Part shown: one piece after another, positions 10,190 to 18,663 of the stretch
How positions within the stretch are numbered: the stretch's first letter is position 1
Layout: every line of letters begins with the position of its first letter
Source of the DNA: Thiogranum sp.
Lineage (GTDB): Bacteria; Pseudomonadota; Gammaproteobacteria; DSM-19610
Reading direction: 5' to 3'
Assembly (NCBI GenBank): GCA_030148775.1
Contig: JASBST010000103.1
Coordinates: forward strand, 1-35,182
Length of the DNA stretch: 35,182 bases
Notes under the pieces: model-generated
The model's input: the letters and a program-made list of their open reading frames with translations, nothing else
Database searches by the model: none
What the model was told of the DNA's origin: nothing
Made by a program: the position numbers and the translations under genes

Positions 10190-10684
10190 ATGCCGGCGCC
10201 GGACGACGGGGACGGGCCGGTGGTGGTCGGCGACGACGCGGCGGCGCAAACCCGCTACAAACGTCCAGAATCGGTCCTGGTGCTGATTTACACCCGTGCC
10301 GGCGAGGTGTTGCTGCTGCAACGCCGTCAGCCCGCTGGCTACTGGCAGTCGGTCACTGGCAGTCTGCTTTGGGGCGAGACGGCCGCGGCCGCGGCAGTGC
10401 GGGAGGTGCGCGAAGAGACCGGCCTCGATGTCCGGGAGCGCCTGGTCGACTGTGGTTATCACAACCGCTTCGCTATCGTGGCGCCTTGGCGCGCGCGCTA
10501 TGCCCCTGATCAAACTACCAATTACGAATATGTATTCCGTGTGGAATATACAACTCGCCCGGTCATTAGGCTTAATCTGTCGGAACACACTCGTCATGCT
10601 TGGTGGAGCGCGCGCGAAGCCCGCGCGCGGGTCAGTTCCCCCACCAATAGGGAGGCAATCGAGCGTTTTCTCGGCGACGAATGA
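10190..10684 (+). CDS. nudB: Dihydroneopterin triphosphate pyrophosphatase, Nudix family
   Basis: A 164-residue Nudix hydrolase, probably removing pyrophosphate from dihydroneopterin triphosphate in folate synthesis. The Nudix box is complete: Gly57, Glu63, then REVREETGL at 71-79. YKRPESVLVLIY and YWQSVTGSL match the NudB subgroup, and the aspS-nudB order is the same as in E. coli. The N-terminus has about 20 residues more than E. coli NudB; a GTG near 10220 would give a more usual length, so the start is uncertain. It lies 8 bp after aspS and is probably in the same transcript. Confidence 0.87.
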   Translation: MPAPDDGDGPVVVGDDAAAQTRYKRPESVLVLIYTRAGEVLLLQRRQPAGYWQSVTGSLLWGETAAAAAVREVREETGLDVRERLVDCGYHNRFAIVAPWRARYAPDQTTNYEYVFRVEYTTRPVIRLNLSEHTRHAWWSAREARARVSSPTNREAIERFLGDE

Positions 10685-10722
10685 AGTAGTATAGAAAACA
10701 GGTGGTTAACGGAGAATCCAGT

Positions 10723-11823
10723 ATGCAAGCCACGGCGATTGATGTCAGTCCCTATGCCGCACTCAGCGACCAGGAATGTGATGCCCGTATCCTCGAGGCG
10801 CGCCGCACGCTGGGCGACCGGCTGGTCATTCTCGGCCATCATTACCAGCGTGACGAGGTCTTCCGGCATGCCGATTTCTCCGGCGATTCTTTGAAACTGT
10901 CGCGTCAGGCGGCGGCGTCGAAGGCCGACTACATCGTCTTCTGCGGCGTCCATTTCATGGCTGAAGTCGCCGATATCCTGTCCCGTCCCGAGCAGATCGC
11001 CATGCTGCCCGATCTGGCCGCCGGTTGTTCCATGGCCGACATGGCCAATCTGGCCAAGGTGGAACGGGCGTGGAAGGAGTTGGGTCGGGTGCTGGAGGCC
11101 GACGAGGAGATCACGCCGGTCACCTATATCAATTCGGCGGCCGATCTGAAGGCGTTCTGCGGTGCCCACGGCGGTATCGTCTGTACCTCCACCAACGCCC
11201 GGCAGGTGCTCGACTGGGCGTTTTCCCGGCGCGGTAAAGTGCTGTTCTTCCCCGATCAGCACCTGGGCCGCAACACCGGCCACCGCATGGGCATCCCGCT
11301 GGAGCAAATGGTGGTGTGGGATTTCGATCAGCCCATGGGCGGTCTCAGCGAGGCGCAGATCCGCGCGGCCAGGATCATCCTCTGGAAAGGATTCTGTTCG
11401 GTGCACCAGATGTTCCAGCCCGAGCATATCGATCGTTTCAAGGCGAAGTACCCCGAGGCGAAAATCATTTCCCATCCCGAGGCCAGTTTCGAGGTCTGCC
11501 AGAAATCGGATTATGTCGGTTCGACCGAATACATCATCAGGACGATTCACCAGGCCGAGCCGGGTACCCGCTGGCTGGTCGGCACCGAACTGAATCTGGT
11601 CAACCGGCTGCACCAGCAGTGCAGTCACGAAGGCAAGTCGGTGCACTTCATGTCGCCGACCGTGTGCATGTGTTCGACCATGTTTCGCATCGATCCACAG
11701 CACCTGCTGTGGACGCTGGAAAATCTGCTCCTCGATCAGCCGGTCAACCAAATCAAGGTGCCGGAAAAAGAAGCCGCGCTGGCCCGGACCGCGTTGACAC
11801 GCATGCTGGAAGTCTCGCCCTGA
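10723..11823 (+). CDS. nadA: Quinolinate synthase A
   Basis: A 366-residue [4Fe-4S] enzyme that condenses iminoaspartate with dihydroxyacetone phosphate to quinolinate in de novo NAD synthesis. ILGHHYQRDEV near the N-terminus, YIVFCGVHFMAE, the CSMADM and CTSTNA blocks, and CMCSTMFRIDP near the C-terminus are diagnostic; conserved Cys in the first, third and last of these areas would hold the cluster. The ATG at 10723 is preceded at 7 nt by GGAGA (10711-10715) and is preferred to the GTG at 10702. NadB, which supplies iminoaspartate, is not in the window. nadA sits between nudB and yebC, a spot where many relatives have no gene. Confidence 0.97.
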   Translation: MQATAIDVSPYAALSDQECDARILEARRTLGDRLVILGHHYQRDEVFRHADFSGDSLKLSRQAAASKADYIVFCGVHFMAEVADILSRPEQIAMLPDLAAGCSMADMANLAKVERAWKELGRVLEADEEITPVTYINSAADLKAFCGAHGGIVCTSTNARQVLDWAFSRRGKVLFFPDQHLGRNTGHRMGIPLEQMVVWDFDQPMGGLSEAQIRAARIILWKGFCSVHQMFQPEHIDRFKAKYPEAKIISHPEASFEVCQKSDYVGSTEYIIRTIHQAEPGTRWLVGTELNLVNRLHQQCSHEGKSVHFMSPTVCMCSTMFRIDPQHLLWTLENLLLDQPVNQIKVPEKEAALARTALTRMLEVSP

Positions 11824-11848
11824 GTGGACCGCGGCGCTGCCGGGCCGG

Positions 11849-11878
11849 CTGACGTCAATGCCACCGAAGTGCTAGAAT
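11849..11878 (+). promoter_or_regulatory. Candidate sigma-70 promoter for yebC-ruvC-ruvA
   Basis: CTGACG (11849-11854) and TAGAAT (11873-11878, 5 of 6) are 18 bp apart and 33 bp upstream of the yebC start codon. The -35 box matches 4 of 6 bases. Confidence 0.42.
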
Positions 11879-11910
11879 TTGCCGGGTTTTGAACATCCGA
11901 CGAGGCACAC

Positions 11911-12654
11911 ATGGCCGGACACAGTAAATGGGCCAACATCCAGCACCGCAAAAAAGCCCAGGACGCCAAGCGCGGCAAGATTTTCACCAAGCTGATCCGT
12001 GAAATCACCGTGGCCGCGCGCAGTGGCGACCCCGATCCGGCGGCCAATCCGCGGCTGCGCCTGGCGGTGGACAAGGCGCTCGCGGCCAATATGAACAAGG
12101 ACACCATCGAACGTGCCATCAAGCGTGGTTCGGGCGCCCAGGAAGGCGAAAATTTCGATGAAATCCGCTACGAGGGTTATGGCCCGGGCGGTGTCGCGGT
12201 GATGGTCGACTGCCTCACCGACAACCGTAACCGGACCGTTTCCGAAGTCCGCCATGCGTTCACCAAGGCCGGTGGCAACCTGGGCACAAGCGGCTCGGTG
12301 GCCTTTCAATTCACCCACACCGGCATCCTCAGCTACTCCGCCGGCAGCGACGAAGACGCGATCATGGAAGCGGCGCTGGAGGCGGGTGCTCAGGACGTGG
12401 TCGCCAATGAAGACGGTTCCATCGACGTGCTGACCGCGCCGGACGATTTCTCCGCTGTGCGCGAGGCCATGATGGCGGCCGGCCACGACCCGGAAAACGC
12501 CGAGGTCACCATGCGCGCGGAAAACACCACGCCTCTGATGCGCGACGAGGCCGAGAAAATGATCCGCATGCTGGAAACCCTCGAAGACCTGGACGACGTG
12601 CAGAACGTCTACTCCAACGCCGATATCGCCGACGACATTCTCGCCGAGCTCTGA
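11911..12654 (+). CDS. yebC: YebC/PmpR family protein (TACO1 family)
   Basis: A 247-residue cytoplasmic protein of the YebC/TACO1 family. The N-terminus [20 protein letters not shown] and the [22 protein letters not shown] block are diagnostic. Members have been described as transcription regulators (PmpR) and, more recently, as translation factors that help ribosomes through proline-rich stretches. The Holliday-junction gene ruvC follows after 12 bp, the classical order, so the genes are probably cotranscribed. Length and motifs are normal. Confidence 0.96.
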   Translation: MAGHSKWANIQHRKKAQDAKRGKIFTKLIREITVAARSGDPDPAANPRLRLAVDKALAANMNKDTIERAIKRGSGAQEGENFDEIRYEGYGPGGVAVMVDCLTDNRNRTVSEVRHAFTKAGGNLGTSGSVAFQFTHTGILSYSAGSDEDAIMEAALEAGAQDVVANEDGSIDVLTAPDDFSAVREAMMAAGHDPENAEVTMRAENTTPLMRDEAEKMIRMLETLEDLDDVQNVYSNADIADDILAEL

Positions 12655-12666
12655 TAGGCTCGGCGC

Positions 12667-13185
12667 ATGACCCGCATTCTCGGCATCGACCCCGGCTCCC
12701 GCCTCACCGGCTATGGGCTGATCGACGCCGAAGGTCAGCGCGTGTGCTACGTCGGCAGCGGCTGTGTCAGAGTCCAGGGCGCCACCCTGGCGGACAAACT
12801 GGGTTTGATCTTTACCGAACTGCAGGCACTGATGGTGCAGTTCCAGCCGGATGAGCTGGCTATCGAGAGTGTGTTCATGCACCGCAACGCCGACTCCGCC
12901 TTGAAACTCGGGCAGGCGCGTGGCGCGGCCATTTGCGCGGCCGTGACCCGCGCCATGCCGGTGGCCGAGTACGCCCCGCGCGAAATCAAGCAGGCGGTGG
13001 TTGGCAGGGGCGGCGCCGACAAGACGCAGGTGCAGCATATGGTGCGGGTATTGCTCAGCCTGCCCGCCACGCCGCAGGCCGACGCCGCCGATGCGCTGGC
13101 GATCGCGCTGTGCCACAGCTTCCGCAATACGGCCATCGCCCGGGTGGCGCCGGCGCAGAAACTGCGTGGAGGCCGTTTGCGGTGA
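12667..13185 (+). CDS. ruvC: Holliday junction endonuclease RuvC
   Basis: A 172-residue resolvase that cuts four-way junctions after RuvAB branch migration. The four acidic residues that bind catalytic magnesium are present: Asp8 in ILGIDPGS, Glu67 in LAIESVF, and Asp139/Asp142 in [10 protein letters not shown]. The length is normal. The stop codon overlaps the GTG start of ruvA (GTGA at 13182-13185), so translation is probably coupled. Confidence 0.97.
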   Translation: MTRILGIDPGSRLTGYGLIDAEGQRVCYVGSGCVRVQGATLADKLGLIFTELQALMVQFQPDELAIESVFMHRNADSALKLGQARGAAICAAVTRAMPVAEYAPREIKQAVVGRGGADKTQVQHMVRVLLSLPATPQADAADALAIALCHSFRNTAIARVAPAQKLRGGRLR

Positions 13186-13784
13186 TCGGCTTTCTGCGCG
13201 GCATTCTGCTCGACAAACAACCGCCGGCGCTGGTGCTCGACGTTCAGGGTGTCGGTTATGAGATCGAGGCGCCGATGACCACCTTCTACGATCTGCCGGC
13301 GGTGGGCGAGAACGTGTCCTTGTATACGCACCTGGCAGTGCGCGAGGACGCGCATACCTTGTACGGTTTCAGCCGGTTGTCCGACCGTGGACTGTTTCGT
13401 GCCCTGATCAGGGTCAACGGCGTCGGTGCCAAGCTGGCGCTGACGATTCTCTCCGGCATGCCGGCGAACGACTTCGCCCTGTGTGTGCAGGCCGGCGATA
13501 CGGCCGCGTTGGTGAAGTTGCCGGGGGTGGGGAAGAAAACCGCCGAACGCCTGGTGGTGGAGATGCGCGACAAGCTGGCCGACTGGAGTGCCACGCCGCA
13601 GTCCGGTGGCAGTGCCAAGGCGCAGCCGCCGGATGTCGCCAATCCGGTGGAAGAGGCCGTGAGCGCCTTGATGGCCTTGGGCTACAAGGCCCCGGAGGCG
13701 AGTCGTCTGGTGCGCGCCGTGGACAGCCGTCACCAGTCGACCGAGGAGATCATCCGCGCCGCCCTGCAGGCGTCGGTCAGCTGA
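13182..13784 (+). CDS. ruvA: Holliday junction branch-migration protein RuvA
   Basis: A 200-residue DNA-binding subunit that grips the four-way junction and loads RuvB. The GTG start at 13182 overlaps the ruvC stop; it yields [13 protein letters not shown], the usual N-terminus. The frame is open upstream inside ruvC but is not coding. Domain I is the OB fold, domain II has helix-hairpin-helix motifs ([10 protein letters not shown] and [12 protein letters not shown]), and domain III (about 150-200) is the RuvB-contact domain. Its partner ruvB does not follow directly but lies 2.6 kb away, behind three minus-strand genes. Confidence 0.96.
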   Translation: MIGFLRGILLDKQPPALVLDVQGVGYEIEAPMTTFYDLPAVGENVSLYTHLAVREDAHTLYGFSRLSDRGLFRALIRVNGVGAKLALTILSGMPANDFALCVQAGDTAALVKLPGVGKKTAERLVVEMRDKLADWSATPQSGGSAKAQPPDVANPVEEAVSALMALGYKAPEASRLVRAVDSRHQSTEEIIRAALQASVS

Positions 13785-13789
13785 TTTTG

Positions 13790-14137
13790 TCAGTCGTCCG
13801 GTTGCGGCATCGGCAAGCCGGAGAGTTTGCACAACTCGTGCACGGGGTCGCGCGGAAATAAGCCGTAGATGTGTTTTTCGTAGGCTTTCTGGTCGTGGAA
13901 TTCCGTGCCCTTTTTCCCCAGCGTGGTCACCATGGTGTGCATGGTCGGGTTGACCTGGTTTTCTTGATAGTAGTCGCGGAAATACCAGATCAATTCCCAG
14001 TGGTCCACGTAAAGGTCGAGGTTGTCTTCCTTGGCCTGGATGGCGGCGAAGTCTTCGCTCCAGTCGGCCAGATTGCAGAGAAATCCCTGTTCGTTGGTCT
14101 CAATGGTTTTGCCGTCAATAAACAACTGTCTGGTCAT
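13790..14137 (-). CDS. DsrC/TusE-family protein lacking the C-terminal cysteine (paralog 1)
   Basis: A 115-residue member of the DsrC/TusE/RspA family, the small sulfur carriers of tRNA thiolation and dissimilatory sulfur metabolism. The fold signature is clear: NEQGFLCNLADWSEDFAAI, VDHWELIWYFRDYY, and the C-terminal arm LFPRDPVHELCKLSGLPMP. Cys103 sits at the penultimate (CysB) position, but the final catalytic CysA, expected 11 residues later, is Asp114. True TusE keeps CysA only and true DsrC keeps both, so this protein cannot do normal persulfide transfer and may be regulatory (RspA-like). The start at 14137 is set by homology and by GGGAG about 6 nt upstream; a longer frame to 14239 is unlikely. 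It is convergent with ruvA, 5 bp apart. Confidence 0.88.
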   Translation of the reverse strand: MTRQLFIDGKTIETNEQGFLCNLADWSEDFAAIQAKEDNLDLYVDHWELIWYFRDYYQENQVNPTMHTMVTTLGKKGTEFHDQKAYEKHIYGLFPRDPVHELCKLSGLPMPQPDD

Positions 14138-14177
14138 CGATATCTCCCATCGTCGCGGAGGAAAGGCGCTGGCAGGA

Positions 14178-14193
14178 GGCGTGTACACACGCC
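14178..14193. promoter_or_regulatory. 16-bp palindrome upstream of DsrC-like gene
   Basis: GGCGTGT-AC-ACACGCC is a perfect 7-bp inverted repeat 41 bp upstream of the DsrC-like start codon and 60 bp from the end of fghA. It could be an operator or a leader hairpin. No T run follows on the minus strand, so it is not a typical terminator for fghA. Confidence 0.4.
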
Positions 14194-14252
14194 GATACCC
14201 CCCTTTGTGAAAGCCTAGTCCACAATCGGGCCGGGTCAAGAACGGCGGGATT

Positions 14253-15089
14253 TCAGCGCCTTAGTGCCTCGGCGTGCCAGGCGATATGCTCACCGATAAA
14301 GCTGGCGATGAAGTGATAGCTGTGATCGTAGCCCGGTTGCAGGCGCAGCGTCAGGGGTAGGCTGCGCGCTTCGCAGGCGGCCTGCAGATTTTGCGGGAAC
14401 AGCTGTTCGGCGAGAAATTCGTCGGCGGTGCCCTGGTCGATCATCAGCGGCGGCGGCTGGGCCCCGGCATCGATCAGGCAGGTGGCGTCCCAGGATTCCC
14501 AGGTACTTTTGTCGTCGCCCAGGTAAGCGCCGAAACAGCCTTCGCCCCAACTGCATTGCAGCGGATTGCAGATAGGCGCAAAGGCGGACACCGAGCGGTA
14601 AGCCTGCGGATTCCTAAGCGCGACGATCAGCGCACCGTGACCGCCCATGGAATGTCCGCTGATTGATCTCAAGCCGGGAATCAACGGCAAGTTGGCTTCG
14701 ACCAGGGCCGGCATTTCTTCGACCACGTAATCATACATGTGATAGTGCTTCGACCAGGGTTGGCGTGTGGCGTTGACATAAAAGCCCGCGCCCTGGCCGA
14801 GGTCGTAGCGATCCGCCGCGTCGGGTACCTCGGCGCCGCGCGGACTGGTGTCGGGGATGATCAGCGCCACGCCGTGCTCGGCCGCGTAGCGCTGGGCGCC
14901 GGCCTTGGTGCGGAAATTGTCGTCGGTGCAGGTCAGCCCGGACAGCCAGTAGAGCGCCGGCACGGCGTCGTGCTCGGCCTGCGGCGGCAGGTAGACGGAA
15001 AAAGTCATCCGGCAGCCGCAGCGGACCGACTCGTGCTGGTAGCGGTTGAGATAACCGCCGAATTCCTTGACGCTTTCGATTTTCTGCAT
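14253..15089 (-). CDS. fghA: S-formylglutathione hydrolase
   Basis: A 278-residue esterase-D-type alpha/beta hydrolase that splits S-formylglutathione into formate and glutathione, the second step of glutathione-dependent formaldehyde removal. The nucleophile is Ser147 in SGHSMGGHG; the LSGLTCTDDNF oxyanion region and C-terminal GYDHSYHFIASF with the catalytic His are also present. It lies 12 bp downstream of adhC on the same strand, the classical pairing, so the two are cotranscribed. Confidence 0.96.
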   Translation of the reverse strand: MQKIESVKEFGGYLNRYQHESVRCGCRMTFSVYLPPQAEHDAVPALYWLSGLTCTDDNFRTKAGAQRYAAEHGVALIIPDTSPRGAEVPDAADRYDLGQGAGFYVNATRQPWSKHYHMYDYVVEEMPALVEANLPLIPGLRSISGHSMGGHGALIVALRNPQAYRSVSAFAPICNPLQCSWGEGCFGAYLGDDKSTWESWDATCLIDAGAQPPPLMIDQGTADEFLAEQLFPQNLQAACEARSLPLTLRLQPGYDHSYHFIASFIGEHIAWHAEALRR

Positions 15090-15101
15090 GGCTGGAGAGA
15101 C

Positions 15102-16211
15102 CTAAAAAATGATGACCGAGCGGATGCTTTTGCCGGTGTGCATCAGATCGAACGCCTGGTTGATATCTTCCAGCGCCAGTCTGTGGGTCACCATGCTGTC
15201 GAGCTCGATCTTACCGTTCAGATAATTGTCGACGTAGCCCGGCAGTTCGCTGCGACCCTTGACGCCGCCGAAGGCGGTGCCTTTCCAGGAACGTCCGGTG
15301 ACCAGCTGAAAGGGTCGGGTGCTGATCTCCTGGCCGGCGCCGGCCACGCCGATGATAGTGGAAACACCCCAGCCCATGTGACAACACTCCAGGGCATCGC
15401 GCATGACGTTGACGTTGCCGATGCATTCGAACGAATAGTCGACGCCGCCGCCGGTCATTTCGACGATGGCTTCGGTGACCCCGGTGCTCAACTCCTCGGG
15501 ATTGACGCAATCAGTGGCGCCCAGCGCCCTGGCCATTTCGAATTTGTCCGGATTCACATCGATGGCGATAATGCGCCCGGCCCGCGCCATGACCGCGCCC
15601 TGGATGACCGACAGGCCGATGCCGCCGAGGCCGAAGACCGCGACGCTGGCGCCGGGCTCGACCTTGGCGGTGTTCAATACCGCGCCGATTCCGGTGGTGA
15701 CGCCGCAGCCGAGAAGACAGACCTTGTCCAGCGGCGCCGCCGGGTTGATTTTCGCCAGTGCGATCTCCGGCACCACGGTGTATTCGGCGAAGGTCGAACA
15801 GCCCATGTAGTGATAGATCGGCTTGCCCTGGTGCGAGAAACGCCGCGTGCCGTCGGGCATGTAACCGGTCCATACCGTCGCGGCGATCGACTGACAGAGA
15901 TTGGTTTTGTTCGACAGACAGTACTCGCATTCGCCGCACTCGGGAATGTACAGCGGGATCACGTGATCGCCCGGATGCAGATTTTTCACCTCCGGCCCGC
16001 ACTCGAGCACTTCGCAGCCGCCCTCGTGACCGAGAATGCAGGGAAAGGCGCCCTCGGGATCCTGACCCGAGAGGGTGAAGGCGTCGGTATGGCAGACCCC
16101 GCTGGCGACCACCTTGAGCAGGACTTCGCCCGCGCGCGGACCCTCGACGTCCACTTCTTCAATGCTAAGAGGTTGATTGGGTTGCCAGGCAACGGCGGCT
16201 TTCGCTTTCAT
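15102..16211 (-). CDS. frmA: S-(hydroxymethyl)glutathione dehydrogenase (class III alcohol dehydrogenase)
   Basis: A 369-residue zinc-dependent class III alcohol dehydrogenase (AdhC/FrmA) that oxidises S-hydroxymethylglutathione, formed from formaldehyde, with NAD+; the family also reduces S-nitrosoglutathione. Catalytic zinc ligands Cys40 and His62-Glu63 and the structural-zinc cysteines 92, 95, 98 and 106 are present, as is the GLGGIG Rossmann motif. The start at 16211 gives the usual N-terminus MKAKAAVAW and is preceded by AAGGAA. The frame stays open upstream opposite ruvB, but that is not coding. It forms a detoxification operon with fghA. The promoter must lie in the 138 bp shared with divergent ruvB; a weak TTGTCC-N17-TAGGGT is visible there on the minus strand. 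Confidence 0.97.
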   Translation of the reverse strand: MKAKAAVAWQPNQPLSIEEVDVEGPRAGEVLLKVVASGVCHTDAFTLSGQDPEGAFPCILGHEGGCEVLECGPEVKNLHPGDHVIPLYIPECGECEYCLSNKTNLCQSIAATVWTGYMPDGTRRFSHQGKPIYHYMGCSTFAEYTVVPEIALAKINPAAPLDKVCLLGCGVTTGIGAVLNTAKVEPGASVAVFGLGGIGLSVIQGAVMARAGRIIAIDVNPDKFEMARALGATDCVNPEELSTGVTEAIVEMTGGGVDYSFECIGNVNVMRDALECCHMGWGVSTIIGVAGAGQEISTRPFQLVTGRSWKGTAFGGVKGRSELPGYVDNYLNGKIELDSMVTHRLALEDINQAFDLMHTGKSIRSVIIF

Positions 16212-16349
16212 CGGTTGTTCCTTCAATGGGGTCGGCCGGGGGCCTACCCTAGCGGAAATGCGTCGACGGGACAATTTCAGCGGAACTGGTGACAGCGCCA
16301 GCCCGCGGGCGCTGTACCGGCGTACGCCGAGTCGGTATGCTGCTGGCCT

Positions 16350-17411
16350 ATGATCGATCCGGACCGCCTTGTCACCGCCGCCGCCTCTGCCGACGATAAC
16401 GCACAGGAGCGCGCTATCCGTCCGCGCAGGCTGGCTGATTATGTCGGCCAGCCGCAGGTCAACGCGCAGATGGAGGTGTTTATCGAAGCGGCGCGGCGGC
16501 GCGGCGACGCGCTCGATCACGTCTTGATCTTCGGTCCGCCGGGGCTTGGCAAGACCACCCTGGCGCACATCATCGCCAATGAGATGGGCGCGCAGCTGCG
16601 CCACAGCGCCGGGCCGGTGCTGGAAAAGCAGGGCGATCTGGCGGCGCTGCTGACCAATCTGGAGCAGCACGACGTGCTGTTTGTCGACGAGATCCACCGC
16701 CTCAGCCCGGTGGTCGAGGAGATCCTCTATCCCGCCATGGAGGACTACCAGTTGGATATCGTCATCGGCGAGGGTCCGGCGGCGCGCTCGATCAAACTGG
16801 AGCTGCCGCCGTTCACCCTGGTGGGTGCGACCACGCGTGCCGGGCTGCTGACCTCGCCCTTGCGCGACCGCTTCGGCATTGTCCAGCGTCTGGAGTTCTA
16901 CGATCCCGCCGATCTGGCCAGCATTATTCAGCGCTCGGCGTCGATTCTCGGCATCCGCATCGACGCCGACGGCGCCCGCGCTCTGGCGACGCGCTCGCGC
17001 GGCACGCCCCGGATCGCCAACCGTCTGCTGCGGCGGGTGCGCGACTACGCCGAAGTCAAAGCCGGCGGCGAGGTGAGCGCCGAAGTGGTGCGCCAGGCGA
17101 TGCAGATGCTGGAGGTGGACGACCAGGGCTTCGATGCCCAGGACCGGCGTCTGTTGCGTACCATTGTGGAGAAATTCGACGGCGGACCGGTCGGTCTCGA
17201 CAACCTTGCCGCGGCCATCGGCGAGGAGAAAGGCACCATCGAGGACGTCCTCGAACCCTATCTGATTCAGCAGGGTTTTATCATGCGCACGCCGCGGGGG
17301 CGCATGGCCACCCGCAGCGCCTGGCTGCAGCTCGGTCTGGCGCCGCCGGCGCGCGGCGGCGAGACCCTGCCGCTGATCGGCGACGACAGCGATCAACCGC
17401 CGCCGATCTAG
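16350..17411 (+). CDS. ruvB: Holliday junction branch-migration ATPase RuvB
   Basis: A 353-residue AAA+ motor that drives branch migration with RuvA. Walker [10 protein letters not shown] is at residues 62-70, Walker [11 protein letters not shown] at about 109-118, then [18 protein letters not shown] with sensor and arginine-finger residues, and a C-terminal winged-helix domain ending in the usual TPRGR. Unlike in most relatives it is separated from ruvCA and must use its own promoter in the 16212-16349 gap. It is convergent with the PDC-sensor gene, 15 bp apart. Confidence 0.97.
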   Translation: MIDPDRLVTAAASADDNAQERAIRPRRLADYVGQPQVNAQMEVFIEAARRRGDALDHVLIFGPPGLGKTTLAHIIANEMGAQLRHSAGPVLEKQGDLAALLTNLEQHDVLFVDEIHRLSPVVEEILYPAMEDYQLDIVIGEGPAARSIKLELPPFTLVGATTRAGLLTSPLRDRFGIVQRLEFYDPADLASIIQRSASILGIRIDADGARALATRSRGTPRIANRLLRRVRDYAEVKAGGEVSAEVVRQAMQMLEVDDQGFDAQDRRLLRTIVEKFDGGPVGLDNLAAAIGEEKGTIEDVLEPYLIQQGFIMRTPRGRMATRSAWLQLGLAPPARGGETLPLIGDDSDQPPPI

Positions 17412-17426
17412 AGAAACACGTGCGCT

Positions 17427-18374
17427 TCAGGCGGCACTGCCCAGCCAGAACGCCATGTTCTTTTCCAGAAATTCGTTGTAACGCATGTAGTGCGAGCCGT
17501 CGCAGGAAAATGTCAGGCTGACCATGCCGTTGAAAATATTGATCGACGCCGAGCGCAGATAAATCACGTCGTCGGCCAGACGCAGCTGGCGCATGCTGTC
17601 GAGAATCGGCACGATACAGTCTTTCGGGATCAGGGCGTCATCCGGGTAGGGGCAGGTCGGGTAGGCGAGACAGATATCGGGGTCCGCCAGCAGTTCCTGG
17701 TCGAGAATCCGGTAGCGGTATGGGTCTTCCAGGAACCAGGCCGTGACGCGACTGCTGGAGAAATGGATCACAGCCTGGAACAGTCCGCGCTCGGTGAACA
17801 GTTCCTCCAGAATCGACAGCGCCTGTTCCATGTTGCGGTCCAGCGGACTTTCCACGCGGCTTTGCAGGAACACCGTGCTGCGGATGGACGGGTCGCCCTT
17901 GATCTGGCGCCAGTGTTCCGGCTCCTGGTAGTGCTGGGCGGTCACCGGCAGATTGCGCAGGTCGAAGTCGGCCCCCAGGTAGCCCAGCGGTTGTTCCTCG
18001 GTGCGGATGACGTGCAGCGCGGTCAGCGACGGCCGGTGTGCCAGCAGACTGATGTAGGCGTCGGAGAGCAAAAAGCCCCAGGCCGGAACCGCTTCGCGCA
18101 TATAGGGCCGCTGCGAACGGTCACGGCCGAAATGGCCGCTGACAATACCGCTGGCGGCGATATTGTCGCAGATCTGTACGCCATCGGTGCCGAGCACGTA
18201 AACGTAGGTGCAATGCGGAACGGACCCGAAGCCCTCAAGCAGCACTCGATTGAGCGCTTCCCGGTCTCCCCAGGCGGCCAGACACTGTTGCGCCAGGCGA
18301 GCCAGCGGTTGATGCAGCATCAACGCCAGTTCCTCGCGTTGACGATAGACCGTTTCTTTCCAGGTGGATTGCAT
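17427..18374 (-). CDS. Soluble PDC/Cache-type sensor-domain protein
   Basis: A 315-residue protein without signal peptide or membrane segment. Residues about 20-165 look like a PDC (Cache) ligand-binding domain: TYVYVLGTDGVQICDNI, RDRSQRPYMREAVP, LLSDAYISLLAHRPSLTALHVIR and PLGYLGADFDLRNLP. Such domains usually face the periplasm in chemoreceptors and kinases; here no output domain is attached. The second half (about 175-315) is not one I can name. A cytoplasmic sensor that works through a partner protein is possible. It is probably transcribed alone, 289 bp after the glycerol-type operon. Confidence 0.72.
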   Translation of the reverse strand: MQSTWKETVYRQREELALMLHQPLARLAQQCLAAWGDREALNRVLLEGFGSVPHCTYVYVLGTDGVQICDNIAASGIVSGHFGRDRSQRPYMREAVPAWGFLLSDAYISLLAHRPSLTALHVIRTEEQPLGYLGADFDLRNLPVTAQHYQEPEHWRQIKGDPSIRSTVFLQSRVESPLDRNMEQALSILEELFTERGLFQAVIHFSSSRVTAWFLEDPYRYRILDQELLADPDICLAYPTCPYPDDALIPKDCIVPILDSMRQLRLADDVIYLRSASINIFNGMVSLTFSCDGSHYMRYNEFLEKNMAFWLGSAA

Positions 18375-18477
18375 GCTGAAACTCCTGTCACCGGCGCAAG
18401 TGTCGTTGCGGTGATATGCGGATCGTCGTGCGTCCTGTCGACGCCGGGTTTGTTGCTGTGCCGTACACTGTTCCTTG

Positions 18478-18574
18478 AGCCTTGCGCACGCCTGCGGACG
18501 AGTGTTTCTGCGGTGCTGGACGTAGTCCGACTGCGCCGGCCTTGAGCACGCCTATGGGCGGGTGAGCCTGCGCT
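18478..18574. repeat. Imperfect direct repeat with 60-bp period
   Basis: Two copies of a roughly 37-bp sequence beginning GCCTTG and containing GCACGCCT and CTGCG start at 18478/18479 and 18538/18539, spaced 60 bp, with about 70 percent identity. They lie in the 289-bp gap between the PDC-sensor gene and the glycerol operon. They may be a decayed duplication or an intergenic repeat family. I see no gene in this gap. Confidence 0.4.
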
Positions 18575-18616
18575 GTAGCTTAGACGCAGCGCGCTGTCCA
18601 GGCAACTGGACAAGGT

Positions 18617-18658
18617 AAAAATGCGACCGGGCGCACAAAGTCGGCAATCCGCGATTGC
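18617..18658 (-). terminator. Possible terminator of the glycerol-type operon
   Basis: Reading the minus strand after the dehydrogenase stop (18664) there is a perfect GCAATC-GCG-GATTGC hairpin (18644-18658), then a short TGCG/CGCA stem (18622-18635) followed by five T (18617-18621). Both stems are short, so this is a modest candidate. Confidence 0.4.
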
Positions 18659-18663
18659 TTATG

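Noticed and set aside
14739-16292. 517-codon plus-strand frame opposite fghA and adhC
   Set aside because: Antisense shadow of two confident genes; composition (Asp/Gly/Ala/His-rich) is typical of complement frames.
16212-17396. Upstream extension of the adhC frame, about 395 codons opposite ruvB
   Set aside because: The standard adhC start at 16211 has a ribosome site and gives the family N-terminus; the extension is antisense to ruvB and low in recognisable sequence.
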